64,000 bases of DNA, taken from NCBI RefSeq assembly GCF_024199985.1, contig NZ_JANARS010000002.1, forward strand, positions 62,001-126,000, read 5' to 3'. Made by a program: the position numbers and the translations under genes. The DNA is from Nocardioides pinisoli (GTDB taxonomy: Bacteria > Actinomycetota > Actinomycetes > Propionibacteriales > Nocardioidaceae). Under the pieces are notes generated by a model that saw only the letters and a list, made by a program, of their open reading frames with translations, was not told the DNA's origin and did not search any database. Below, one piece after another: positions 1 through 8,605 of the stretch. Position 1 is the first letter of the stretch. Each line of letters opens with the position of its first letter.

Positions 1-132
1 GGCGCCGGAGAGGTCCGCGTCGTCGATCGTGGGGGTGCTGCTGCACCCTGCGAGCGTGAGCACGACGAGGGCGGCCGCGGACGCGACGACGCCCCGGTCC
101 GTGGACGGACCGAGGCGTCGGCGCAGCTGCAC
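1..132 (-). CDS. N-terminal part of a lipoprotein, possibly DUF3515 family (cut by window edge)
   Basis: Only the first 44 codons are in the window, reading leftward from a GTG. They encode a basic N-terminus, a hydrophobic stretch and a clear lipobox (LTLAGCSS), so the product should be a lipid-anchored exported protein with Cys at about residue 30. It lies 14 bp downstream of the Lrp-type gene on the same strand and is probably cotranscribed with it. In actinobacteria the neighbourhood of thiL often holds a DUF3515 lipoprotein, so that family is a guess from context; the sequence itself shows only the signal peptide. Confidence 0.6.
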   Translation of the reverse strand, partial: MQLRRRLGPSTDRGVVASAAALVVLTLAGCSSTPTIDDADLSGA

Positions 133-146
133 GTGGGGCCGGTGGC

Positions 147-383
147 TCAGATGTGGACGACCGGGCAGGTGAGGGTGCGGGTGATGCCGTCGAGGTTCTG
201 CACCTTCGAGACGACGAGCTTGCCCAGCTCGTCGACGTTCTTGGCCTCGGCACGGACGATCACGTCGTAGGGACCGGTGACGTCCTCGGCGAGCGTGACG
301 CCGTTGACCTGGGCGATCTCGCGGGCGACCTCCGCGGCCTTGCCGACGTCGGTCTGGATCAGGATGTAGGCCTGGACGACCAT
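147..383 (-). CDS. Stand-alone Lrp/AsnC ligand-binding (RAM) domain protein
   Basis: A 78-residue protein that consists only of the alpha/beta effector-binding domain of Lrp/AsnC regulators (AYILIQTDVGKAAEVAREIA at the start, GPYDVIV in the middle) and lacks the N-terminal helix-turn-helix. Such stand-alone domains oligomerise and bind amino acids; they cannot bind DNA alone, so the role is probably ligand sensing or co-regulation. The start at the ATG ending at 383 is supported by a GAGGAG Shine-Dalgarno seven bases upstream on the reverse strand; an in-frame ATG eight codons earlier is less well placed. Divergent from thiL. Confidence 0.85.
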   Translation of the reverse strand: MVVQAYILIQTDVGKAAEVAREIAQVNGVTLAEDVTGPYDVIVRAEAKNVDELGKLVVSKVQNLDGITRTLTCPVVHI

Positions 384-499
384 CGTGGACTCCTCGGTCT
401 CGTTCATCGGGTGTGACCGGCACAACCTACCGCGCCGCGCGCCGGGCCCGACAGGGGATGGGTGACAGTGGTCACGACCCCGTCTGGTGGGATGGGCGC

Positions 500-1450
500 A
501 TGGCACTGTCACCGGACGCAACCCTCGGCGAGGCAGGCGAGTTCGGCCTGATCGCCGAGCTCGTGGAGATCTTCGAGAGCGACGAGCACGTGCTCGTGGG
601 ACCGGGCGACGACGCCGCCGTGCTGCGCATCAAGCACGGCCACGTGGTGGTCTCCACCGACCTGATGGTCGAGGGCCGCCACTTCCGCCGTGACTGGGCC
701 AGCGCGGACGACGTCGGCCACCGGGCGGCCGCGCAGAACCTCTCCGACGTCAACGCGATGGGCGGCACCGCGCGCCACCTCACGATCGGCCTCGCCGCCC
801 CCGCCGACCTGCCGGTGGCCTGGGCGCTGGACTTCGCCCGCGGCTTCGCCGAGGAGTGTGCGAGCGTCGGAGCCACCGTCGTGGGCGGGGACGTCACCCG
901 AGCCGACCAGGTGATGATCGCCGTCACCGTGCTGGGGCAGTGCACCCAGGCGCCCGTCCTGCGGTCCGGGGCCCAGCCGGGCGACGTGCTCGCGCTCACC
1001 GGCCGCCAGGGGTGGGCCGCGGGTGGGCTCGCGGTCCTCGGTCGCGGCTTCCGCTCCCCACGCGTGCTCGTCGAAGCCTACCGACGGCCTGAGCCGCCCT
1101 ACGGCGCCGGCCAGGAGGCCGCCCAGGCCGGTGCGACCGCGCTCATCGACGTCTCCGACGGCCTCCTCTCCGAGGCCGGGCACCTCGCGGAGGCCAGCGG
1201 GGTCGCCATCGACGTACGCACTGAGGCCTTCGAGGTGCCCGAGCCGCTCCTGGCGGTGGGCGCGGCGCTCGGCGCCGACCCGATGCAGTTCATCCTCACC
1301 GGCGGCGACGACCACGCCCTGCTGGCGACCTTCCCCGACACCGCGTCGGTCCCCTCGGGCTGGCACGTCGTCGGGGAGGTGGCCGAGGGCGAGGGCGTCA
1401 CCGTCGACGGCAGCCCCTACGACGGCCCGACCGGCTGGACCCACTTCTGA
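500..1450 (+). CDS. thiL: Thiamine-phosphate kinase ThiL
   Basis: A 316-residue member of the PurM/ThiL ATP-binding superfamily, which phosphorylates thiamine monophosphate to thiamine diphosphate in the cytoplasm. Hallmarks are the GPGDDAAVL nucleotide/Mg loop near residue 35, STDLMVEGRHF near residue 53, NLSDVNAMGG near residue 75, VVGGDVTR near residue 125, and LIDVSDGLLSEAGHLA and LTGGDDHALL in the C-terminal half. The ATG at 500 puts the family's usual N-terminus (E-GEFGLI) a few residues in; a longer upstream reading adds unsupported sequence. Followed by a strong hairpin terminator and convergent rpmB. Confidence 0.95.
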   Translation: MALSPDATLGEAGEFGLIAELVEIFESDEHVLVGPGDDAAVLRIKHGHVVVSTDLMVEGRHFRRDWASADDVGHRAAAQNLSDVNAMGGTARHLTIGLAAPADLPVAWALDFARGFAEECASVGATVVGGDVTRADQVMIAVTVLGQCTQAPVLRSGAQPGDVLALTGRQGWAAGGLAVLGRGFRSPRVLVEAYRRPEPPYGAGQEAAQAGATALIDVSDGLLSEAGHLAEASGVAIDVRTEAFEVPEPLLAVGAALGADPMQFILTGGDDHALLATFPDTASVPSGWHVVGEVAEGEGVTVDGSPYDGPTGWTHF

Positions 1451-1474
1451 CCGACCCCGCACCGCCCGGGAACG

Positions 1475-1510
1475 ACGTAGCCCCCGTCGCGTGAGCGACG
1501 GGGGCTACGT
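1475..1510. terminator. Bidirectional intrinsic terminator between thiL and rpmB
   Basis: A perfect 16-bp inverted repeat (ACGTAGCCCCCGTCGC and its complement) closes on a GTGA tetraloop. It lies between the convergent 3' ends of thiL and rpmB, where a shared terminator is expected. There is no long T tract on either side, as is common in high-GC actinobacteria. Confidence 0.85.
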
Positions 1511-1527
1511 GTGGAGATCTGGTCAGG

Positions 1528-1713
1528 TCAGCGAGAGACCTTGCCGGCCTTGAGGCAGCCGGTGCAGACGTTGAGACGCTTGGGCGTGCCGTTGACGGTC
1601 GCCCGGACGCGCTGGATGTTGGGGTTGAAACGACGCTTGGTGATCTTGCGCGACCAGGGACGGTTGTTTCCGAAGCCCGGCTTCTTGGCGCAGATGTCGC
1701 AGACGGCAGCCAC
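1528..1713 (-). CDS. rpmB: 50S ribosomal protein L28
   Basis: A 61-residue basic protein with the L28 pattern: AAVCDICAKKPGFGN at the N-terminus, SRKITKRRFNPNIQ in the middle and LNVCTGCLKAGKV at the end. Two CxxC pairs suggest the zinc-ribbon (C+) form. It starts at a GTG with a GGAG sequence seven bases upstream on the reverse strand. L28 binds 23S rRNA near the E site. Placement beside thiL, fakA and recG is the common actinobacterial arrangement. Confidence 0.95.
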   Translation of the reverse strand: MAAVCDICAKKPGFGNNRPWSRKITKRRFNPNIQRVRATVNGTPKRLNVCTGCLKAGKVSR

Positions 1714-1850
1714 CGTGCACTCCGATCCGTTCGAGGTTGATAGATGTTCACGAGGCCCACACCCCGCCGGAAGCGGCAGCAGGCAACCGCGCAAGAGTAG
1801 CCGAGGACCTGCGGCGAGATGAAATCGCAGGGGCCGTGGGTGCCGGGCAC

Positions 1851-1856
1851 TACCCT
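1851..1856 (+). promoter_or_regulatory. Candidate -10 hexamer for the fakA-recG operon
   Basis: TACCCT matches the actinobacterial TANNNT -10 form in the divergent rpmB/fakA spacer, about 75 bp before the fakA ATG. No convincing -35 is visible. Confidence 0.35.
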
Positions 1857-1931
1857 GTGGCGCGCACCACATCGTACGACCGGGCGGCCCCGCCGCCACC
1901 TTCGAGCAGACACCGGGAGCAGACCGACGCG

Positions 1932-3575
1932 ATGGAGCACGTCACCCACGGCATCACGCTGGACGGCGTCGCGCGCTTCGTCGAGATCGCGACCGACGCG
2001 CTGTCCTCGGCCCGCGAGGAGATCGACGCGCTCAACGTCTACCCCGTGCCCGACGGCGACACCGGCACCAACATGTTCCTCACCGTCTCGGCTGCCCGCG
2101 ACGCGCTGCGCGCGGCCCGCGCAGCCGACCCCGACCTCTCGCTCGGTGACGGGATGGCGGTCCTCGCCCGCGCGGCGCTGATGGGGGCGCGCGGCAACTC
2201 CGGGGTGATCCTCAGCCAGATGCTGCGCGCCTACGTGCACCACCTGGCCGGCGCGGCGATCGCCGACAAGCCCGCCGAGACGATCGCAGCGGCGATGGCC
2301 GAGGCGACCGAGGCCAGCTATGCCGCCGTGGGCACGCCGGTCGAGGGCACCATGCTCACCGTGTCGCGGGCCGCGTCCGACGCGGCGCTCGAGGTGGCCG
2401 GTCGCGGGGCCGCGCGCGCCCGCGACGTCTTCACCGCGGCGGCCGCGGCCGCCCGCGCCGCCCTGGCCCGCACGCCCGAGCAGCTCGAGGTGCTGGCGCA
2501 GGCCGGGGTCGTCGACGCCGGCGGCCGCGGGCTGTGCGTCGTGCTCGACGCGGTCGAGACCACCGCCACGGGTCGGCGACCGACGCCGTGGTCGGCCCCG
2601 ATCGGCACCCACCTCATCCCGGTCGCCACGGCCGTCCCCGGCGACGACCTCACCGAGGACGGGCCGGGCTACGAGGTGATGTACCTCCTCGACGCCGACG
2701 ACCAGCACGTCGCCGAGCTCCGTGCGACCCTCGCCGGCCTCGGCGACAGCCTGGTCGTGGTCGGCGGCGACGGGCTGTGGAACGTCCACGTGCACGTCGA
2801 CGACGTCGGTGCCGCCATCGAGGCCGGGATCACGGCCGGGCGCCCGCACCGCATCCGTGTCACCCACTTCGCCGACCAGGTCGCCGCCGGTCGGCAGCGG
2901 ACCTCGACCCGCACGGGGCGCAGGGTCGTCGCGGTCGCCGCCGGGCCCGGGCTGACGGCGCTGTTCGAGTCGGCCGGCGCGGTCGTCGTGACCGGGGGAC
3001 CGGGGCGGCGCCCCTCCACCGGGCAGCTGCTCGAGGCCATCACCGCGTGCGGCGCGGCCGAGGTCGTGGTTCTGCCCAACGACGGCGACACCGTTCGCGC
3101 CGCCGAGATCGCGGCCCGCACGGCCGAGGCGGAGCTCAACGTCTCCGTCGAGGTGATCCCGACCCACGCGCAGGTGCAGGGCCTGGCCGCCATCTCGGTG
3201 CACGAGCCCGGCCGCGCCTTCGACGCCGACGTCCGGGAGATGACCGCGACGGCCCGCCACGCCCGCCACGGTGCCGTTACCGTCGCCGCCCGCCGGGCCA
3301 TCACGATGGCCGGCCCCTGCGAGCCCGGCGACGCCCTCGGCGTCATCGCCGGCGACTTCGCGGTCGTGGGGACCGACCTCGAGGAGGTCGCCACCGACGT
3401 GCTGGAGCGCCTGCTGGCGGGCGGCGGCGAGCTGGTGACGATCGTGTCGGGTGAGGACGGCGAGGAGCTCGCCGAGCGGGTCGCCGCCCACGTCGAGGAG
3501 CACCACCCCCACGTCGACGTCGCGGTCCACGAGGGCGGCCAGCCGCGCTACCCGCTGCTCGTCAGCGTCGAGTGA
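1932..3575 (+). CDS. fakA: DAK2/DhaL-domain protein, fatty acid kinase FakA (YloV) family
   Basis: A 547-residue protein. The N-terminal DhaL-type ATP-binding domain (about residues 10-205) carries the Mg-ATP motif NVYPVPDGDTGTNM and the MGARGNSGVILSQ loop; the C-terminal half is the DegV-like/DAK1-like region of the YloV family. In Firmicutes FakA phosphorylates fatty acids held by FakB, feeding phospholipid synthesis; that role is assumed here by homology. I chose the ATG at 1932 because conserved similarity begins directly after it; a GGGAG lies about 11 nt upstream. recG follows 16 bp later, an old and common pairing. Confidence 0.85.
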   Translation: MEHVTHGITLDGVARFVEIATDALSSAREEIDALNVYPVPDGDTGTNMFLTVSAARDALRAARAADPDLSLGDGMAVLARAALMGARGNSGVILSQMLRAYVHHLAGAAIADKPAETIAAAMAEATEASYAAVGTPVEGTMLTVSRAASDAALEVAGRGAARARDVFTAAAAAARAALARTPEQLEVLAQAGVVDAGGRGLCVVLDAVETTATGRRPTPWSAPIGTHLIPVATAVPGDDLTEDGPGYEVMYLLDADDQHVAELRATLAGLGDSLVVVGGDGLWNVHVHVDDVGAAIEAGITAGRPHRIRVTHFADQVAAGRQRTSTRTGRRVVAVAAGPGLTALFESAGAVVVTGGPGRRPSTGQLLEAITACGAAEVVVLPNDGDTVRAAEIAARTAEAELNVSVEVIPTHAQVQGLAAISVHEPGRAFDADVREMTATARHARHGAVTVAARRAITMAGPCEPGDALGVIAGDFAVVGTDLEEVATDVLERLLAGGGELVTIVSGEDGEELAERVAAHVEEHHPHVDVAVHEGGQPRYPLLVSVE

Positions 3576-3591
3576 CCGGCAGGATCACCCC

Positions 3592-5799
3592 ATGGTCGCG
3601 ATCACCCCGGACAGCCCGATCGGCGCGGTGTTCGGCAACAGCCACAAGAAGCGCAAGCTCGCCGAGGAGGGCCTGGGGCTCAGGACGGTGGGAGACCTGC
3701 TGCGCCACTTCCCGCGCCGCTACGTCGCCGCCACCGAGCTCACCGAGGTCGCCACGCCCGTCGTCGGCGAGCAGCTGACGATCGTGGGCGAGGTGCGCTC
3801 GTGCGAGAGCGCCTCCTTCGTCAGCGGCAACCGCCGCCAGTTCCGTACGACGGTGCGGGTGCGCACCGACGGTCCCGACTTCTCCATCACCTTCTTCAGC
3901 CCCTACGGCAACCAGGCCGAGCGCTACGAGGCCGAGTTCCGTCCGGGCAGCCGGGCCATCTTCACCGGCAAGGCCAAGCAGTTCCGGGGCAGCTGGCAGC
4001 TCGACCAGCCCCACGGCTTCGCGCTCGACGGCGACGAGGCGGTCTCGCTGAGCAAGCTGATCCCGATCTACCCCCTCACGGCCAAGCTCTACTCGTGGGA
4101 CCTGCAGAAGGTCGCGACGGCCACGCTCGACCTCGTCACCGGCGTGACCGACCTGCTCACCCCGGAGCTGCGCGAGCGGTTCGAGGTCCTCGACGTGATG
4201 CAGGCGCTGCGCTGGATCCACGCCCCTGACGACTGGAAGCAGCTCGGCGCCGCCCAGAAGCGCTTCCGCTTCGAGGAGGCACTCGTGCTCCAGCTCGTGC
4301 TCGCCCGCCGGCGGGCGGCACACCGTGCCCAGGGTGCGCGCGCCCGCACCCGCCGGGACGACGGCCTGCTGGCCGCCTTCGACGCGCGGCTGCCGTTCGA
4401 GCTGACCGGCGGGCAGCGCGAGATCGGCGACCTGGTGGCCGAGGAGCTCGGCCGCGACCACCCGATGAACCGTCTCCTCCAGGGCGAGGTCGGCTCGGGC
4501 AAGACCCTCGTCGCCCTGCGCGCGATGCTCCAGGTGGTCGACGCCGGGGGACAGGCCGCGCTCCTCGCGCCCACCGAGGTGCTCGCCCAGCAGCACCACC
4601 GCTCGATCTCCGCCATGCTCGGCGACCTCGCCCAGGGCGGCATGCTCGGCGGCGACGCGCACGCGACCCAGGTCGTGCTGCTGACCGGCTCCATGGGCAA
4701 GACGGCCCGCCAGGAGGCGATGCTGCGCACCGTGACGGGCGAGGCCGGCATCGTGATCGGCACCCACGCCCTCCTCGAGGACAGGGTGGAGTTCGCCGAC
4801 CTCGGGCTGGTGGTCGTCGACGAGCAGCACCGCTTCGGCGTCGAGCAGCGGGCCGCGCTCACCGACAAGGCCGGCAGGCCGCCCCACGTCCTGGTCATGA
4901 CCGCGACCCCGATCCCGCGCACCGTCGCGATGACCGTCTTCGGCGACCTCGAGACGTCCGTCCTCGCCGAGCTCCCGGCCGGGCGTGCGCCCATCCAGAC
5001 CAACGTCGTCCCGCTGACCGACCAGCCGTCGTGGATCGACCGGGTCTGGCAGCGCGTGCGCGAGGAGGTCGAGCAGGGCCACCAGGTCTACGTCGTGTGC
5101 CCCCGCATCTCCGGCGACTCCGGCGAGGAGGGGGAGAGCGACCAGCTCGACTTCGACGAGGACGGTGCCGACATCACGCCGCGGCGCCAGCTCGCAGCGG
5201 TCGAGGACGTCCACGCCGAGCTGGCCGCGGGCCCGCTCGCCGGACTCCGCACGGCCGTCCTGCACGGACGGCTGGCGCCCGACGACAAGGACCGCACGAT
5301 GCGCGCCTTCGCCGCCGGTGACGTCGACGTGCTGGTCTCCACCACGGTCATCGAGGTCGGTGTCGATGTCCACAACGCCACCATGATGGTGCTCCTCGAC
5401 GCCGACCGGTTCGGCGTGTCGCAGCTGCACCAGCTGCGCGGTCGCGTGGGCCGCGGCGGCCTGCCCGGCCTCTGCCTGCTGGTGTCGCACGCAGACGCCG
5501 ACACCCCGGCCCGGGCACGCCTCGACGCGGTCGCGGCGACCACCGACGGGTTCGAGCTCAGCCGGGTCGACCTCGAGCAGCGTCGTGAGGGCGACGTGCT
5601 CGGGGCCAACCAGTCGGGCTTCCGCTCCGGTCTCGTCACACTTCGGGTATTGCGCGACGAGAAGACGATCGTCCGAGCCCGGAGCGCCGCAGAGGCGTTA
5701 CTCTCCGAGGATCCTGCGCTCGCTGGAGCGCCCGACCTGGCCGAGGCGGTCACCGAGGTGGAGCGCTCAGCCGCGTCGGCCTACTTGGACAAGGGATGA
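3592..5799 (+). CDS. recG: ATP-dependent DNA helicase RecG
   Basis: A 735-residue superfamily 2 helicase that remodels stalled replication forks and Holliday junctions. The N-terminal wedge/OB domain (about residues 1-160) includes the RHFPRRY signature. The helicase core has Walker A GEVGSGKT (Lys304), APTEVLAQQH, Walker B DEQH (Asp410), motif III TATPIPRT and the C-terminal QLRGRVGRG. Length is normal for actinobacterial RecG. The ATG at 3592 follows fakA closely, so the two are probably cotranscribed, with rsmD and coaD downstream. Confidence 0.96.
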   Translation: MVAITPDSPIGAVFGNSHKKRKLAEEGLGLRTVGDLLRHFPRRYVAATELTEVATPVVGEQLTIVGEVRSCESASFVSGNRRQFRTTVRVRTDGPDFSITFFSPYGNQAERYEAEFRPGSRAIFTGKAKQFRGSWQLDQPHGFALDGDEAVSLSKLIPIYPLTAKLYSWDLQKVATATLDLVTGVTDLLTPELRERFEVLDVMQALRWIHAPDDWKQLGAAQKRFRFEEALVLQLVLARRRAAHRAQGARARTRRDDGLLAAFDARLPFELTGGQREIGDLVAEELGRDHPMNRLLQGEVGSGKTLVALRAMLQVVDAGGQAALLAPTEVLAQQHHRSISAMLGDLAQGGMLGGDAHATQVVLLTGSMGKTARQEAMLRTVTGEAGIVIGTHALLEDRVEFADLGLVVVDEQHRFGVEQRAALTDKAGRPPHVLVMTATPIPRTVAMTVFGDLETSVLAELPAGRAPIQTNVVPLTDQPSWIDRVWQRVREEVEQGHQVYVVCPRISGDSGEEGESDQLDFDEDGADITPRRQLAAVEDVHAELAAGPLAGLRTAVLHGRLAPDDKDRTMRAFAAGDVDVLVSTTVIEVGVDVHNATMMVLLDADRFGVSQLHQLRGRVGRGGLPGLCLLVSHADADTPARARLDAVAATTDGFELSRVDLEQRREGDVLGANQSGFRSGLVTLRVLRDEKTIVRARSAAEALLSEDPALAGAPDLAEAVTEVERSAASAYLDKG

Positions 5800-5824
5800 A
5801 CGAAGAGGGGCTGACCACGGGGAC

Positions 5825-6394
5825 ATGACTCGGATCATCGGGGGAACGGCGGGGGGCCGCCGGTTGGAGACACCGCGCGGCCAGACGACCCGCCCCACGA
5901 GCGACCGCGTGCGCGAGGCGCTCTTCTCGGCCATCGAGTCGCGCACGGGCTCGCTCGACGGGCTGCGCTTCCTCGACCTCTACGCCGGCTCCGGCGCCGT
6001 CGGCCTCGAGGCGTGGTCGCGGGGTGCCGGTGTCGTGACGATGGTCGAGCACGACCGGCGCACGGCCGTGCTGATCACCCGCAACGCGGCCACCCTCGGC
6101 TTCTCGAAGGCCCGGGTGGTGGCGACCTCGGTCGCCTCGTTCCTGGCCTCCCCGCCCGCCGCGCCCTACGACATCGTCTTCTCCGACCCGCCCTACCCGA
6201 TGTCCGACGCGGACGTCGACGCCGACCTGGTCGCCCTCGTGTCCCACGGCTGGCTGGTGCCGGGCGCCCTGGTCGTCGTCGAGCGGGCGGCAAAGCGCAC
6301 CGTCCTGACCTGGCCTCCCGGCATCGAGGGCGAGCGCACGAAGCGCTACGGCGAGACCGCGCTTTGGTACGGTCACGCCACCCCGGCCCCCTGA
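5825..6394 (+). CDS. rsmD: 16S rRNA (guanine(966)-N2)-methyltransferase RsmD
   Basis: A 189-residue class I SAM-dependent methyltransferase. It shows the family start MTRIIGGTAGGRRL, the RPTSDRVREALFS block, the SAM-binding LDLYAGSGAVGLEA loop and the catalytic DPPY motif (Asp121-Tyr124) used for exocyclic amine methylation. It modifies G966 of 16S rRNA near the P site. It starts 25 bp after recG and precedes coaD, a widely conserved pair. Confidence 0.95.
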   Translation: MTRIIGGTAGGRRLETPRGQTTRPTSDRVREALFSAIESRTGSLDGLRFLDLYAGSGAVGLEAWSRGAGVVTMVEHDRRTAVLITRNAATLGFSKARVVATSVASFLASPPAAPYDIVFSDPPYPMSDADVDADLVALVSHGWLVPGALVVVERAAKRTVLTWPPGIEGERTKRYGETALWYGHATPAP

Positions 6395-6447
6395 TCCCGA
6401 GACGGACCAGAGCCCCCGCCCAGTCCCAGCTCGAAGGAAGGACGCCT

Positions 6448-6933
6448 GTGCGTCGCGCTGTCTGCCCCGGGTCGTTCGACCCGGTGACCAACGGCCACCT
6501 CGACATCGTCGCCCGAGCAGCGTCGCTCTTCGACGAGGTGGTGGTCGCCGTCGGCGTCAACGTGAGCAAGAACAGGTTGTTCACCCCCGACGAGCGCATC
6601 GCGATGCTGCGCGAGGCCACCGCGGGCATCGCCAACGTGCGGGTGTCGGGGTTCGAGGGGCTCATCGTCGACTTCTGTCGCGACATCGAGGCGGTGGCGA
6701 TCGTGAAGGGCCTGCGTGGGGCCGGTGACTACGAGTACGAGCTGCCGATGGCGCAGATGAACTCCCACCTCACCGCCGTCGAGACCGTGTTCCTCCCCGG
6801 CGCGGTCGGCAACGCGTTCGTCTCCTCGAGCCTGATCAAGGAGGTCGCGGCGCTGGGCGGCGACGTACGCGGTCTGGTCCCCGAGCCCGTCCGCGAGCAA
6901 CTCGTCTCGCGCCTCGCCGAGCGCCGGGCCTGA
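6448..6933 (+). CDS. coaD: Phosphopantetheine adenylyltransferase
   Basis: A 161-residue nucleotidyltransferase catalysing the fourth step of coenzyme A synthesis, from 4'-phosphopantetheine and ATP to dephospho-CoA. It has the nucleotide-binding PGSFDPVTNGHLDI motif (TxGH variant of HxGH), the KGLRGAGDYEYE substrate loop and the FVSSSLIKEVA signature near the C-terminus. The GTG start at 6448 has an AAGGA about 9 nt upstream and gives the usual family length. Confidence 0.96.
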   Translation: MRRAVCPGSFDPVTNGHLDIVARAASLFDEVVVAVGVNVSKNRLFTPDERIAMLREATAGIANVRVSGFEGLIVDFCRDIEAVAIVKGLRGAGDYEYELPMAQMNSHLTAVETVFLPGAVGNAFVSSSLIKEVAALGGDVRGLVPEPVREQLVSRLAERRA

Positions 6934-6987
6934 GCCCGCGTGAGGCTCCACCCGTCACTCGTTTTGCCCCGTCGGCGGGGCGACGGA

Positions 6988-6993
6988 TACGAT
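6988..6993 (+). promoter_or_regulatory. Candidate -10 hexamer for the DUF177-rpmF-rnc-mutM operon
   Basis: TACGAT lies 38 bp before the preferred DUF177 start, in the 98-bp spacer after coaD. A short GCCCCG/CGGGGC hairpin (6966-6981) sits just upstream. No clear -35. Confidence 0.4.
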
Positions 6994-7031
6994 TCCGAGG
7001 TTGTGTTGGTGTCCAGATGTGGGAGTTCGAC

Positions 7032-7631
7032 GTGAGCAGCCTGGACCCGAGGGCGCCGCTCGTGCTCGATACTCGCGAGCTCGGCCGCCGCCCGGGGTCC
7101 CAGCGTGAGCTCGAGCTCTCCGTTCCGGCGCCAGCGCAGCTTGGCATCGAAGTCCTCTCTGTCCCCGAAGGATCGCCGGTCGAGCTCGACCTGCGGCTGG
7201 AGGCGGTCATGGAGGGCGTGCTGCTCACGGGCACGGCCACGGCCGCGCTCGAGGGGGAGTGCGTACGCTGCCTGGAGCCGATCGAGGACGAGATCCACGT
7301 GACGCTGCAGGAGCTCTACGTCTACCCCGACCAGCACGACAAGGCCGCGGAGCACGACGACCACGACCTCGACGACGAGACCAGCCGGCTCGAGGAAGAC
7401 ATGCTCGACCTCGAGCCCCTGCTGCGGGACGCGGTGGTGCTCGCACTACCGTTCCAGCCGCTGTGCATGGACGATTGCCCGGGATTGTGCACCGAGTGTG
7501 GTGCGCGACTCGCGGACGACCCGGACCATGCGCACGACGCGCCGATCGACCCGCGCTGGGCAGGGCTCCAGCAGCTCCAGCCCGACACCGCAGCAGACAC
7601 CGCAGCACCCCAGCAGGACCCCCAGGACTGA
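7032..7631 (+). CDS. DUF177 (YceD) family protein preceding L32
   Basis: A 199-residue acidic protein with the LDTRELGRRPG start of the actinobacterial DUF177/YceD family, a central GECVRCLEP motif and a second Cys cluster PLCMDDCPGLCTECG. Together they look like a split metal-binding site. YceD proteins are encoded next to rpmF across bacteria and are linked to 23S rRNA or ribosome maturation; the exact role here is inferred. The GTG at 7032 is preferred because GGGAG lies six bases upstream; an ATG at 7017 would add five residues but lacks a good Shine-Dalgarno. First gene of the rpmF-rnc-mutM operon. Confidence 0.85.
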   Translation: MSSLDPRAPLVLDTRELGRRPGSQRELELSVPAPAQLGIEVLSVPEGSPVELDLRLEAVMEGVLLTGTATAALEGECVRCLEPIEDEIHVTLQELYVYPDQHDKAAEHDDHDLDDETSRLEEDMLDLEPLLRDAVVLALPFQPLCMDDCPGLCTECGARLADDPDHAHDAPIDPRWAGLQQLQPDTAADTAAPQQDPQD

Positions 7632-7689
7632 CTCCACCGGGAATCCCCGGACGGAGAAGCAAGCAAGCACACGTTAGTAGGAGACCACC

Positions 7690-7875
7690 ATGGCTGTTCC
7701 GAAGCGGAAGATGTCGCGCAGCAACACGCGCCACCGCCGTTCGCAGTGGAAGGCCGTCGCGCCGACCCTCGTGACGTGCGCCAACCCCGCCTGCGGTGCC
7801 AAGCACCTCCCGCACCGCGCGTGCGGTCAGTGCGGCCAGTACGGCGCCAAGGCCGACCGTCGCCAAGTTCTCTGA
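7690..7875 (+). CDS. rpmF: 50S ribosomal protein L32
   Basis: A 61-residue basic protein starting [17 protein letters not shown] and ending with a zinc-ribbon pair (CANPACG and [10 protein letters not shown]), so it is the Cys-containing C+ form. L32 sits at the exit side of the large subunit. It follows DUF177 by 58 bp. Its last 80 bases are overlapped by the only usable in-frame ATG/GTG start of rnc. Confidence 0.96.
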   Translation: MAVPKRKMSRSNTRHRRSQWKAVAPTLVTCANPACGAKHLPHRACGQCGQYGAKADRRQVL

Positions 7876-8602
7876 TCGTCCTCTGACCACCGACGAGCTC
7901 CGCGCGGCGCTCGGTGATCCGGTCCTGGATCCCGAGCTGCTGCAGCGTGCCCTGACGCACCGCTCGTTCGCCTACGAGAACGGGCAGATCCCGACCAACG
8001 AGCGCCTGGAGTTCCTCGGGGACTCCGTGCTCGGGGTCGTGGTCACCGAGACGCTCTACCGCGCCCACCCCGACTTCAGCGAGGGTCGGCTCGCGAAGCT
8101 GCGGGCCGCGGTCGTCAACGCTCGCGCGCTGGCCGACGTCGCTCGTCAGATCGGTCTCGGCCAGCACATCAAGCTCGGTCGCGGCGAGGAGACCACCGGC
8201 GGTCGCGACAAGGCCTCGATCCTGTCCGACACCGTCGAGGCGGTCATCGGTGCGATCCACCTCAGCGGCGGCATCGACGAGGCGGCCAAGGTCATCCACC
8301 TGCTGTTCGACCCGGTGATGGAGGCCGCCGCGTCGATGGGTGCCGGCCTCGACTGGAAGACCTCCCTGCAGGAGCTCTCCGCCGACCTCGGGCTCGGCGT
8401 GCCCGAGTACCTCATCGAGGACGACGGCCCCGACCACATGAAGACCTTCGTCGCCCGCGTGCGCGTCGGCGAGCAGACCCTCGGCAACGGCACGGGTCGC
8501 TCCAAGAAGGAGGCCGAGCAGGGCGCTGCCGAGACGGCCTACCGCGAGATCAAGACCGCTGCCAACGGCCGGCCCGCACTGGCCTCCGGTCCCGACGCCT
8601 GA
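7796..8602 (+). CDS. rnc: Ribonuclease III (start uncertain)
   Basis: The catalytic domain has [13 protein letters not shown], with the acidic Mg-binding residues, and [16 protein letters not shown]; a C-terminal double-stranded RNA-binding domain ends in [17 protein letters not shown]. RNase III processes rRNA precursors and structured mRNAs. The family-like sequence starts around [13 protein letters not shown], soon after the L32 stop, but there is no ATG, GTG or TTG there. The nearest is the GTG at 7796, inside rpmF, which adds a low-complexity tail of about 27 residues (268 in total). Real initiation may be at that GTG by coupling, or at the CTG at 7883. Confidence 0.85.
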   Translation: MPSTSRTARAVSAASTAPRPTVAKFSDRPLTTDELRAALGDPVLDPELLQRALTHRSFAYENGQIPTNERLEFLGDSVLGVVVTETLYRAHPDFSEGRLAKLRAAVVNARALADVARQIGLGQHIKLGRGEETTGGRDKASILSDTVEAVIGAIHLSGGIDEAAKVIHLLFDPVMEAAASMGAGLDWKTSLQELSADLGLGVPEYLIEDDGPDHMKTFVARVRVGEQTLGNGTGRSKKEAEQGAAETAYREIKTAANGRPALASGPDA

Positions 8603-8605
8603 GAC

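Noticed and set aside
384..499. TPP riboswitch before thiL
   Set aside because: The short divergent spacer lacks the thi-box core words such as CTGAGA, and thiL is not usually controlled that way.
1398..3530. 710-codon reverse-strand frame over fakA
   Set aside because: Shadow of the FakA-like gene; composition and lack of motifs.
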